In this document: positions 46,806-53,691 of the stretch, piece after piece
How positions within the stretch are numbered: position 1 is the stretch's first letter
Layout: each line of letters begins with the position of its first letter
From: Nitrospira sp. CG24E
GTDB lineage: Bacteria > Nitrospirota > Nitrospiria > Nitrospirales > Nitrospiraceae
Direction of reading: 5' to 3'
Length of the DNA stretch: 53,691 nt
NCBI GenBank assembly: GCA_002869895.2
Contig: NEWP02000001.1
Location: 1-53,691 of the forward strand
Made by a program: the position numbers and the translations under genes
Notes under the pieces: model-generated
Told to the model about the DNA's origin: nothing
Databases searched by the model: none
What the model saw: the letters and a program-made list of their open reading frames with translations, nothing else

Positions 46806-48218
46806 TGTAGATAGCAAGTTAAGTTGTCCGGTTTTTGTAGCACCTGATCTGTCCGGTTCTTCTCTTCGAGTGTTTTAGCCTCGCGCTGAAATGGTGTCGC
46901 GCACCGTGGCCCTAGGATCCACGATCGGCCGGGCGCTTGACCGAGGAGTCAGGTCCTTTCGGCGGTGTGACGCGACCTCGGCCTCAATCAGCCGGCCATC
47001 CGCGTGGTAGCGGGCCAGACACCGGGGGCCAGGGAACACCGCCAAGGTCCCCTCCGGATAGGCGTGCACCCGCACCGTGCCCTTCACATCATGGACCCGG
47101 TGGGGGTCGTGGGGAATCTGCAAGCTGAGCCCCTGATACCGCACGGTGGTATCGTTGGCCACGACCCGCGCCTCGGGCACCCACAGAATCTCCGCGAGCG
47201 GCGTGCCGACACCCACGGGATGAAGGCGGTGCCCGGTTCCGTCGCCCGCACCATAAACCGCTGGTTATGCTGGGGGAGGAACTGCGCGGGTAGGTACTGA
47301 TTCGCCGCCGCCATCTCCGTAATCCCAGCCAGGGCCAGCTCTTTAGGCAATCGGTCCTGCAGGGTCCGGAAGGCCCGCTCCGACCGACCCCGCGCTTCGG
47401 GCGAGTAGGCGGCAATCAGGGTGATCCCTAATTGCCGTACGGCCCGGTGCACCTGGGGCAGCCAAACCGTGTCGACGGTGCCTCCCGCCTCGTCGGTATG
47501 CCAGTAGTGGGAGCCCCGGTTCGCATACAGCGAACTAACCAGCCCCTTCGTTGCAATGACCTCCTGCAGGCCGCGGAAGCTACTCAGCGTCCCTTCTTCC
47601 TCAACAAAGAAGGCGGAATAGATCTCCGTGGTCGCGTCATCCAACGTCACGATCAAATCCCACTGGCAGCCGGGCACCCCCTCATGGGTCGAGCCGTCTT
47701 GGTGCAACATCATGCCCGGCAACGGTTTGCGCGGCCACTTCTTCCGATGGGCGCCGCGGCGGGGTGCCCGAACCACGTGTCCAGCGGCTTGCAACGTCTT
47801 CTTGGTCCAGCTATAGGAGCGGGTGCCGCCATGCTCGGTCTGCCAGCGCTCGTGGAAATGTTTGACGGTCCAGCCGGTGTACCGGGTCTCATACAGCGTC
47901 ACCATGCGCAGCGCCTCATCGACCGGCACCGCGCGGGCCGAGAGCCGGCCGATCCGCCGATCCTGCAACCCCTCGGCCCCCTCCGCGTGCTACCGGCCAC
48001 TCCAGCGGCGAAACGTCCGCTCGGTCACGCCCAGCATCTCGCCCGCCTCCGCCATCGTCAGGATCCGTTGCTGCCGCCGCTCATAGAGCTCCTCGAACCG
48101 CATCCGTCTCACCTCCTGTAGCACCCGTGTCCGTGTCATCGTGGCCCTCCTTGAGGGACCACCCTAAACCGGACAGATCATGTGCTACAAAAACCGGACA
48201 GATGATGTGCTATCTACA
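46806..48218 (-). mobile_element. ISNCY-type insertion sequence, degraded
   Basis: Terminal inverted repeats begin TGTAGATAGC at 46806 and at 48218 (minus strand). They match over about 53 bp, including the internal blocks TGTCCGGTTTTTGTAGCAC and GATCTGTCCGGTT. Each end thus carries two copies of TGTCCGGTT, likely transposase-binding sites. Length is 1413 bp. The single transposase gene on the minus strand is broken twice. No target duplication is visible (GCGCC on the left, AGAAG on the right), which suggests an old or rearranged insertion. Confidence 0.85.
46875..48103 (-). pseudogene. ISNCY-family transposase, stop codon plus frameshift
   Basis: ATG 48103 begins MRFEELYERRQQRILTMAEA with a helix-turn-helix (GEMLGVTERTFRRWSGR). 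It is followed by an in-frame TAG at 47992-47990. The frame resumes QDRRIGRLSARAVPVDEAL and holds the rve-like catalytic core (LHQDGSTHEGVPGCQWDLIV, LDDATTEIYSAFFVEEEGT, LGITLIAAYSPEARGRSERA). Near 47210 it shifts frame: FIPWV continues as GTPLAEILWVPEARVVANDT in another frame, explained by two extra bases (or one missing base). The C-terminal part RYQGLSLQIPHDPHRVHDVK runs to 46875. The enzyme is almost certainly inactive. Confidence 0.85.
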
Positions 48219-48235
48219 AGAAGAACCGGCATCTC

Positions 48236-48264
48236 TTGCCTTTGTTCAAATCCATGCGTAGAAT
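48236..48264 (+). promoter_or_regulatory. Promoter of the SurA_N-domain gene
   Basis: TTGCCT (48236-48241) and TAGAAT (48259-48264) are 17 bp apart (4/6 and 5/6). The -35 box begins 18 bp outside the IS end, so the promoter belongs to the host sequence. Transcription would start near 48271, about 22 nt before ATG 48293. Confidence 0.55.
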
Positions 48265-48292
48265 CCTCCTAGAAATTTTTCGAGGATTTGTC

Positions 48293-48991
48293 ATGCTCAA
48301 ATTAATGCGCGATGCGTCACATAGCTATCCGTGGCTCCTCAAATCTGTCATGGGAATCATCGCCCTCACCTTCGTCATTACCATGGGGTGGTGGGGATTC
48401 GGTGAACAGCGTGGAGCCGTCGTCGCCTCAGTCGGGGATCTCACCGTCTCCCATGAGGAATTCCGACGCGCCTATGAAAACACCTATCGTTTCTACAAGG
48501 ATAAGGTTCCTGGAGAGTTCAAGGACGAAACGATCAAACAATTAGTAGTAGATCAGCTCGTTGACAATCGCACCTGGCTCATCGCAGCCAAGAACATGGG
48601 TATCACCGTCAATAACGACGATCTGCGCGATGTCATTATGCAGATACCAGATTTTCAAAAGAACGGCACGTTCGATCCGGAGATCTACAAACGGCTCCTG
48701 GCAGCTAATCATCTGACGCCTGCAACATTCGAGGCAATGGAAGCGAAAGAGGTGCTGAGCAACAAAGCCAAGATGATTATCCGCGACGCCGTGGCCCTGA
48801 CCCCTGCTGAGCTTGCCGAGGCGCAGGCCCTCACACTACGGCAAACTGAATCAGACCCCGCAAAGGCTGCCGCAGCGAAAGACCGAGCCGTGCAAGACAT
48901 CCTCTTTCAAAAGCAGCAGCGCGCCCTGACGGCCTACACCGAATCACTCAAAACTACCATCCCTATCAAGATCAACCGCGAGTTGCTTTAA
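48293..48991 (+). CDS. Membrane-anchored SurA_N/PpiD-like chaperone domain protein, no PPIase domain
   Basis: From ATG 48293 (CGAGGA site) the product has 232 residues. An N-terminal helix (WLLKSVMGIIALTFVITMGW) anchors it in the inner membrane, in the same place as in PpiD. The periplasmic part matches the SurA N-terminal domain: VVASVGDLTVSHEEFRRAYE, KQLVVDQLVDNRTWLIAAKN, GITVNNDDLRDVIMQIPDFQ, NGTFDPEIYKRLLAANHLTP. The parvulin rotamase domain of PpiD and SurA is missing and the protein ends in a short helix. It may be a chaperone-only form. IS elements flank it on both sides, the second 18 bp beyond its stop. The open frame upstream (from 48236) overlaps the promoter and is ignored. Confidence 0.8.
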   Translation: MLKLMRDASHSYPWLLKSVMGIIALTFVITMGWWGFGEQRGAVVASVGDLTVSHEEFRRAYENTYRFYKDKVPGEFKDETIKQLVVDQLVDNRTWLIAAKNMGITVNNDDLRDVIMQIPDFQKNGTFDPEIYKRLLAANHLTPATFEAMEAKEVLSNKAKMIIRDAVALTPAELAEAQALTLRQTESDPAKAAAAKDRAVQDILFQKQQRALTAYTESLKTTIPIKINRELL

Positions 48992-49008
48992 TTCTATTCG
49001 TTATACAT

Positions 49009-50194
49009 CTAGGGAAGGTCTGATCAATTCACGTTTCTACGCGGAGATCTATTCCTGCGCTGGCCACCAGAGCGAATCCGATGGGTATCCGCTGGCCTGG
49101 GAGTCTCTTCGTGGGGTGCCCCCGCTGTCTGATGGCTCGCTCTCAGCCTCCGGACGCACGTTCTCTCCGTCCCGGCCAAGAGCCGCCGTCGCGCCACGTA
49201 CAGATTTGCCAATCCGCAGTTGATCTGGAGCCAGTGGGTGTTCTTCGCCAGCCCGCGGTACCGCACTTTGGCCCAGCCGAAGATCCACGTGATCACCAAG
49301 AACGCATGTTCGACTTTCGCCCGGACCTTTGACTTCGTATGGTTCCGGGCCCGCTCGGTCTCACTCAGGGGCCGCTGGCGATGCGCTTTCGTCTGCACGA
49401 AACTCTGGGCTCTGGGCGCGTGCTGCCGAATCACCTCGCGTTGCCCGCTATAGGTGGCATCGCCCCCCACCCGCGTCTCCTGTCCATGCAGCAACTCTGG
49501 TAACACCTGGCTGTCATGCACAGTGGCGGCCGTCGCCGCCGCCGAATGAATCAATTTCGTCTGGCTGTCCACGCCGATATGCGCCTTCCTGCCAAAGTAC
49601 CACTGGTTGCCTTTCTTGGTCTGATGCATCTCGGGATCCCGTTCCTTCTGTCGATTTTTTGTCGAACTGGGCGCGCTGATACTCGTGGCATCGACAATCG
49701 TGCCTCGACTGACCTGCAGCCTCTGCTTGGTCAGATACTCCCCAATCCGAGTAAAGAGCGGTTGCCCCAACTCGTGCGCCTCCAGTAGATGCCGAAACTT
49801 GCAGATCGTCGTCTCATCCGGCACGGGCTCGCGGCCCAGATCAATGCCCACGAAGTGCCGCATGGCGCGTGAGTCGTACACGGCCTCCTCGACCGCCGGA
49901 TCTGAACGGTTGAACCACTGTTGCAACCAATGGAGGCGCAGCATGCGTTCGACGCCGACCGGCGGACGCCCCGGCCCCTCAGCCTTGGGATAGACCGGCT
50001 CGATGGTCGCCACGAGGTCCGCCCACGGTACGACGCGGTTCATCTCGTCGAGAAACCGCTCGCGGCGGGTGGATTTGCGATACTGCTCGAATGTGACGTC
50101 CGCAAAGGTCTGTTAGTGCATGGGTGCGCCTCCTCATCAGTGCTGCGCTATCCGTCGCACAGCGCGCGAGGAGAATAAATCAGATCTTCCCTAG
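49009..50194 (-). mobile_element. IS5-family insertion sequence with CTAG target duplication
   Basis: The element proper spans 49013-50190 (1178 bp). Its ends read GGAAGGTCTGATC on the left and GGAAGATCTGATT on the right (minus strand), and pairing continues to about 20 bp. CTAG flanks both sides (49009-49012 and 50191-50194), consistent with the 4-bp target duplication of IS5-group elements. The intact duplication suggests a relatively recent insertion. One transposase gene lies on the minus strand. Confidence 0.88.
49024..50121 (-). pseudogene. IS5-family transposase with a stop at codon 3
   Basis: ATG 50121 reads M-H and then TAA (50115-50113), followed in frame by QTFADVTFEQYRKSTRRERF and LDEMNRVVPWADLVATIEPV, the usual IS5 start. 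CAA to TAA is the simplest change. The DDE core is complete: GTIVDATSISAPSSTKNRQK, GGDATYSGQREVIRQ, and Glu in VRAKVEHAFLVITWIFGW. Translation could restart at ATG 50043 (MNRVVPW), losing 26 residues. The last about 50 residues read as an Arg-rich tail into the terminal repeat. An alternative frame (GENVRPEAESEPSDSGGTPR) looks more natural, so a C-terminal frameshift is also likely. Confidence 0.75.
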
Positions 50195-50341
50195 TCTCAT
50201 AGCGCTGAAACCAGTGCAGGGTCAGGGACTTGCGGTGGACTCGTCGTGCGTCCAGGCTAACTAACAGACTGCGGAATAACTCTGTGGGCAAGCCGTGATT
50301 TCACGGGTCTGCACGTCTTAGATAACAGGAGTCTGCCATGC

Positions 50342-50459
50342 AGGATGCTCAAAAAGGCTGTCCAGCAAGGCCGGAGCGAGCAAAGAGGCGAGGCGTACGC
50401 TTCGGTACGTTGAGCCTCTGAGCGACGCGAGCACGATGCTGGAGGACTTTTTCAGCATC
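50342..50459. repeat. Structured dispersed repeat next to queA
   Basis: The outer arms GATGCTCAAAAAGGCTGTCC (from 50344) and, on the minus strand from 50459, GATGCTGAAAAAGTCCTCCA pair over about 23 nt. The centre (50384-50418) forms a second stem, AGAGGC with GCCTCT and GTACG with GTACG-type palindromes. It is about 118 bp, non-coding, and ends 4 bp from the queA stop codon. It could end transcription of the queA operon, having an A/T-rich run on each side of the outer stem. The rest of the gap (50195-50341) shows no gene. Confidence 0.65.
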
Positions 50460-50462
50460 GTG

Positions 50463-51482
50463 CTAGAGAATCAACATCGCATCACCATAACTATAGAAGC
50501 GATACCGCTCACAAACCGCCTCAGCATAGGCCTGTCGAAGAAATTCTGGCCCGGCCAATGCGGAAACCAACATCAGCAATGTCGTCCGTGGCAGGTGAAA
50601 ATTCGTGAGAAGGGCATCGACCACCCTGAACTGGAACCCTGGGGTCACGAACATCTCTGTCTCTCCCCGATAAGGCCTTATTCGGCCGTCAGCTTGAGCC
50701 GCGGTTTCGAGTGCGCGTACAACTGTAGTCCCGACAGCGACAATCCGTCTCTTCTCCTCTCGCACCTGCTCGATGACGCGAACCGCCTCTGATCCGACCT
50801 CGACCCACTCTGCACCCATCCGATGGTCCTCGATCTGATCGACCGTCACAGGCTTGAACGTCCCAGTCCCAACGTGAAGTGTGACGGTTGCGATACTGAC
50901 CCCTCGCTGTTGCAGCCGTACCAAAAGCTCAGGTGTGAAATGGAGCCCTGCAGTCGGCGCAGCAATGGCACCCTCATGCTGCGCGAACAGGGTTTGGTAC
51001 CACTCTCGATCCTGGTCGGTCGGCGCACGTTTGAAGTAGGGAGGAAGCGGCATTCGGCCATATTGTCTCAGCCATTCACTCAACGGAGTCGAGCTCTCTA
51101 CCCGAACCGTCGTTCGTGATGCACCACGCTCGACCACCACGGCAACAGCCCCTGCGCCCAGTTCAATCATCTGTCCCGGGCGAAACGTTCCTTTGATCAG
51201 CACCTCCCAGATTGTATTGCCAAGATCCTTCACAAAGAGAACTTCAATCTCCGCACCGGAAGGCCGCTTCCTCCCAGCCACTCGCGCAGCCAGAACCTTC
51301 GTATCATTGACCACGAGAAGATCGCCCGGATGAAGAAGGTCCGGCAATTCATCGATACGGCAATGAGCAAGCGAATGGTTGAAGGACTGCAGCACGAGGA
51401 GCCTGGCCTGATCGCGCGGGAGGACCGGGTGCGTGGCAATCAACGAGGGATCGAAGGGAAAGTCAAACTCCGAGAGCTGCAT
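50463..51482 (-). CDS. queA: S-adenosylmethionine:tRNA ribosyltransferase-isomerase QueA
   Basis: Makes epoxyqueuosine in the wobble base of tRNAs by transferring the ribose of SAM to preQ1. From ATG 51482 (MQLSEFDFPFDPSLIATHPV) it has 339 residues. Family motifs are LLVVNDTKVLAARVAGRKRP, KRAPTDQDREWYQTLFAQHE, GAIAAPTAGLHFTPELL, VTLHVGTGTFKPVTVDQIED and TNFHLPRTTLLMLVSALAG, ending YRFYSYGDAMLIL. The frame is open for 43 codons upstream, but those overlap the preceding gene; start and upstream stop overlap by one base (TGATG). Last gene of the minus-strand operon. Confidence 0.96.
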   Translation of the reverse strand: MQLSEFDFPFDPSLIATHPVLPRDQARLLVLQSFNHSLAHCRIDELPDLLHPGDLLVVNDTKVLAARVAGRKRPSGAEIEVLFVKDLGNTIWEVLIKGTFRPGQMIELGAGAVAVVVERGASRTTVRVESSTPLSEWLRQYGRMPLPPYFKRAPTDQDREWYQTLFAQHEGAIAAPTAGLHFTPELLVRLQQRGVSIATVTLHVGTGTFKPVTVDQIEDHRMGAEWVEVGSEAVRVIEQVREEKRRIVAVGTTVVRALETAAQADGRIRPYRGETEMFVTPGFQFRVVDALLTNFHLPRTTLLMLVSALAGPEFLRQAYAEAVCERYRFYSYGDAMLIL

Positions 51483-52711
51483 CAGGAGGAGGGTGGGATT
51501 GGAGGTTTGGTCAGAAACATATTCTGCAATTCGGTTCCGGGGTAATAATACCGAAGAATCGTGTCGAAAGAATATCCTAGCTCGGCCAGTTCTTTCCCGC
51601 CCCACTGACACATGCCAACAGCATGGCCTGCGCCGAAGCCGGACAACACCACATCTTGATCGATCGATTCAATGGAAAATTGCGTGCTAGGGATGATGGT
51701 GTAGCCGACGGCTTTCCGCAACTCTTCTCCCCGAAGAACCAATTCTCCACCGGAATGGAGGATGCGTAGTTTCGCGACTCGGCCCCCACGACTGAACGAT
51801 AGGGGCGTGATCGTCGCAATCGTCCCCAGCGAGAATCCCTGCCGTCGCAAGTTCAGTTCGAGGGTATCGATTCTAAACGATGCTTTCCATTGATAATAGG
51901 GTGACGCAAGATCGAAGGGGCACTCCACACCCTTAAGATAGGGATACTCTTTCGACCACACATTCATAGCATCTTCCGTCAACCCGGCTGCGGTCGATGA
52001 AAAGGCTGCATAAATCGGGGCGTCCTGATAGGTCACAACCAGCCCGCGCGTGTCTTCAACCGCGCGTAGAATTCCTGCATCAACCCCCTGCTTTCCGCGA
52101 TAGACCTGATCCTGGACCGTCGCCTCCACGTCATATTCCCTGGTGGCGCTCAACATCTGCTGATAGAGCGCGTAAGTCCGCGCGGCGACCGCTTGCGCTT
52201 TCAGCATTTCAGGGTGCCATGTCGAACTGACCTCGGCGGGAACGACCCCTTTAACATACTCTTCGACGTCTACCAGATTAATGACCAGGAACCCCTTGCC
52301 TCTTCGCACGAAATGAACGAGGCCGGTCACCGAGATCTCTGTTGCTGAGTCGCCCGATGACATTGCAGCCCCATTGGGCTTCCGAGCAGGCCGAGGAACC
52401 GTCAGCGTGAGACCCTGCTCTCCGCCATGCAGCGTCAACTGCTCCGTCTGCATGCGAACACCATTCAACAGAAAGCCCGTTCCCGTCGCTACAACCTGGA
52501 CCGGCGTACGAAGAACCTGGCCACGGCCCTTTTCATCCGTCACCCATAACGAACTGTTTGCCCGGACCTCCAGCCGTAACACATCTGTTGATAGCAGAAC
52601 TCGGATCGATTGCGCCGCCTCGGCACCTGAAATCAGGCTGAGCAGACATACTCCTGCCCCAATGGCTCGACACAATGCACTCCCCAGTTGCTTCACCGGC
52701 GAAAGATCCAT
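51482..52711 (-). CDS. SpoIID/LytB-domain protein (probable lytic transglycosylase)
   Basis: A 409-residue exported protein with signal peptide LCRAIGAGVCLLSLISGAEA. The SpoIID domain (from about residue 130) has GKGFLVINLVDVEEYVKGVV, PAEVSSTWHPEMLKAQAVAA with the candidate catalytic Glu in VPAEV, RTYALYQQ, DQVYRGK, FSSTAAGLTEDAMNVWSKEY and the C-terminal signature GAGHAVGMCQWGGKELAELG followed by ILRYYYPGTEL. In sporulating bacteria SpoIID cleaves denuded glycan strands. In a diderm non-sporulating context it is probably a peptidoglycan remodelling enzyme. Start overlaps the DUF2905 gene by 19 bp. Confidence 0.9.
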   Translation of the reverse strand: MDLSPVKQLGSALCRAIGAGVCLLSLISGAEAAQSIRVLLSTDVLRLEVRANSSLWVTDEKGRGQVLRTPVQVVATGTGFLLNGVRMQTEQLTLHGGEQGLTLTVPRPARKPNGAAMSSGDSATEISVTGLVHFVRRGKGFLVINLVDVEEYVKGVVPAEVSSTWHPEMLKAQAVAARTYALYQQMLSATREYDVEATVQDQVYRGKQGVDAGILRAVEDTRGLVVTYQDAPIYAAFSSTAAGLTEDAMNVWSKEYPYLKGVECPFDLASPYYQWKASFRIDTLELNLRRQGFSLGTIATITPLSFSRGGRVAKLRILHSGGELVLRGEELRKAVGYTIIPSTQFSIESIDQDVVLSGFGAGHAVGMCQWGGKELAELGYSFDTILRYYYPGTELQNMFLTKPPIPPSS

Positions 52712-52947
52712 GATATCAAGTAGAATACCAGACTTAAGACAATGCTGAGGAGCAGACTGGTTGCGAGGGGGAACGAGAAACTGAAGTTATCCCGCCGAAT
52801 AGAGATGTCGCCAGGGAGCTTGCCGAACCATCCCAGAAGATTCCCAATTCCTGGAACACGGTCTGCGATCAGCATCAACAGGCCGACCAGCGCCACGCAG
52901 ACCCCGACCCCGATAAAAATCTTGCCCAGATTTCCCCATTCAGCCAT
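52693..52947 (-). CDS. Small membrane protein, DUF2905 family
   Basis: An 84-residue protein with two hydrophobic segments, GKIFIGVGVCVALVGLLMLI (about 8-27) and LATSLLLSIVLSLVFYLISW (about 61-80), separated by the conserved cytoplasmic or periplasmic loop GNLLGWFGKLPGDISIRRDN. This loop is the hallmark of DUF2905. Function is unknown. The start overlaps the asd stop by one base and the end overlaps the SpoIID-like gene, so the three are translationally coupled. The family is often next to queA, asd or ruvB-type genes. Confidence 0.85.
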   Translation of the reverse strand: MAEWGNLGKIFIGVGVCVALVGLLMLIADRVPGIGNLLGWFGKLPGDISIRRDNFSFSFPLATSLLLSIVLSLVFYLISWIFRR

Positions 52948-53691
52948 CAGCCTTGCGTCAAATGTTCCGCGATTTGCACCGCATTGAGTGCGGCTCCCTT
53001 GCGGAGATTGTCGGATACTACCCAGAGGTTCAGTCCGTTGGTGATCGATTCGTCTTCTCTGATACGGCCGACGTAGACATCGTCTTTCCCGGTCGCATCC
53101 AAAGGCATGGGGTAGAGCTTCTTGCTTGGGTCATCGTACACGATCACGCCGGGCATCCCAGCCAACGCAGCACGAGCTTCATTCGGCTTGAGCGGCCGTT
53201 CCAATTCGACATTGATCGCCTCTGAATGGCAACGCAACACGGGAACCCGTACCGTCGTCGCTGTCACGCGCAACGTTGGAGCTTCAAGGATCTTCCTTGT
53301 CTCCTTGGCAATTTTTACTTCCTCAGAACAATCCCCCTCACTGTTAAAGGAGCCGATGTGCGGCAGGAGATTGAACGCGATCTGGTAGGGGTATACTTCA
53401 GCCTTCGCGTCGCGAAAGGCCAGAAGATCTTTCGTTTGATTCATAAGTTCATCCATCGCTGCGGCCCCGGTTCCAGACACCGACTGAAAGGTCGTAACCA
53501 CCACGCGTTTCACCCCGACTGCCTCCTGCAACGGTTTGAGCGCCATCACCAGCGGCGTGGTCGTACAGTTGGGAATCGAGACGATGCCGCGCGGCATCGT
53601 CCTCAACGCATGGGCGTTTACCTCCGGCACCACCAACGGCACGTCGGCCTCCATACGAAAAACTCCGCTATCGTCGATCACCACGATTCCG
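52947..53691 (-). CDS. asd: Aspartate-semialdehyde dehydrogenase (partial, N-terminus outside window)
   Basis: Reduces aspartyl phosphate to aspartate semialdehyde for lysine/DAP, methionine and threonine synthesis. The last about 248 residues are present. VIDDSGVFRMEADVPLVVPE leads to the catalytic cysteine in GIVSIPNCTTTPLVMALKPL. VVVTTFQSVSGTGAAAMDEL, YPYQIAFNLLPHIGSF and the substrate-binding VRVPVLRCHSEAINVELERP with the active-site His follow, then GRIREDESITNGLNLWVVSD. The frame is open to the window edge, where about 90 further N-terminal residues with the NADP-binding GxTG motif are expected. First visible gene of the minus-strand operon. Confidence 0.95.
   Translation of the reverse strand, partial: GIVVIDDSGVFRMEADVPLVVPEVNAHALRTMPRGIVSIPNCTTTPLVMALKPLQEAVGVKRVVVTTFQSVSGTGAAAMDELMNQTKDLLAFRDAKAEVYPYQIAFNLLPHIGSFNSEGDCSEEVKIAKETRKILEAPTLRVTATTVRVPVLRCHSEAINVELERPLKPNEARAALAGMPGVIVYDDPSKKLYPMPLDATGKDDVYVGRIREDESITNGLNLWVVSDNLRKGAALNAVQIAEHLTQG

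Noticed and set aside
47432-48121. Plus-strand open frame of 229 codons within the ISNCY element
   Set aside because: Antisense to the transposase; low-complexity Pro/Arg/His composition and no family resemblance.
51483-51611. Upstream extension of the queA frame (43 codons)
   Set aside because: It overlaps the SpoIID-like gene and lacks QueA homology; the TGATG overlap at 51482 gives a coupled start at the family position.
1-53691. Altered genetic code with TAA/TAG read as Gln
   Set aside because: Many conserved genes in the window end naturally at TAA or TAG exactly where their families end, so general reassignment is excluded; local suppression is only a hypothesis.

Overview
The window is a stretch of bacterial chromosome from a Gram-negative (diderm) organism. 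It carries LPS-export genes (lptCAB), a type IV pilus secretin system (pilMNOPQ), a predicted outer-membrane porin and a lipoprotein. My best guess is a Nitrospira-like member of the Nitrospirota. That guess is inference from memory of the EF-Tu N-terminus, the gene order and the style of the small intergenic repeats; no search was run.

Positions 1-30,534 hold one unbroken plus-strand block for transcription and translation: secE(end)-nusG-rplKAJL-rpoBC, then rpsL-rpsG-fusA-tuf, then the complete S10, spc and alpha operons (rpsJ to rplQ, including secY, adk, map, infA and rpmJ). A consensus sigma-70 promoter lies between rpoC and rpsL. The block ends with hairpins, the second one a Rho-independent terminator. 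Two genes in it are abnormal. rplJ has no stop codon and runs in frame into rplL. tuf has lost its middle (80 N-terminal codons joined out of frame to the last 57).

Positions 30,697-35,769 hold lptC-lptA-lptB-rpoN-hpf-rapZ. This is the usual sigma-54 neighbourhood, but ptsN is not between hpf and rapZ. lptC is cut by an in-frame TAG. Positions 35,858-40,977 hold a strong promoter, a leader of about 250 nt, pilMNOPQ and a perfect hairpin. pilQ is split by an in-frame TAA into an AMIN-domain part with a signal peptide and a secretin part without one. Positions 41,297-43,741 hold aroB and a GAF-GAF-ANTAR regulator. A convergent lipoprotein gene of unknown function follows on the minus strand.

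Positions 44,743-50,462 are the accessory part. It contains a porin-like gene, several families of small inverted repeats, a degraded ISNCY-type element, a stand-alone SurA_N/PpiD-like membrane protein without a PPIase domain, and an IS5-type element flanked by CTAG. Both transposases carry in-frame stop codons. From 50,463 to the end, four overlapping minus-strand genes (asd-DUF2905-spoIID-like-queA, in transcription order) form an operon that enters from outside the window.

The most notable theme is a set of stop-codon anomalies: a missing stop at rplJ/rplL, extra stops in lptC, pilQ and both transposases, and the tuf deletion. Most could each come from a single C/T transition. They may be real gene decay or fusion, or consensus and assembly errors; read-level evidence would decide. 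I saw no CRISPR array, tRNA, rRNA or riboswitch.
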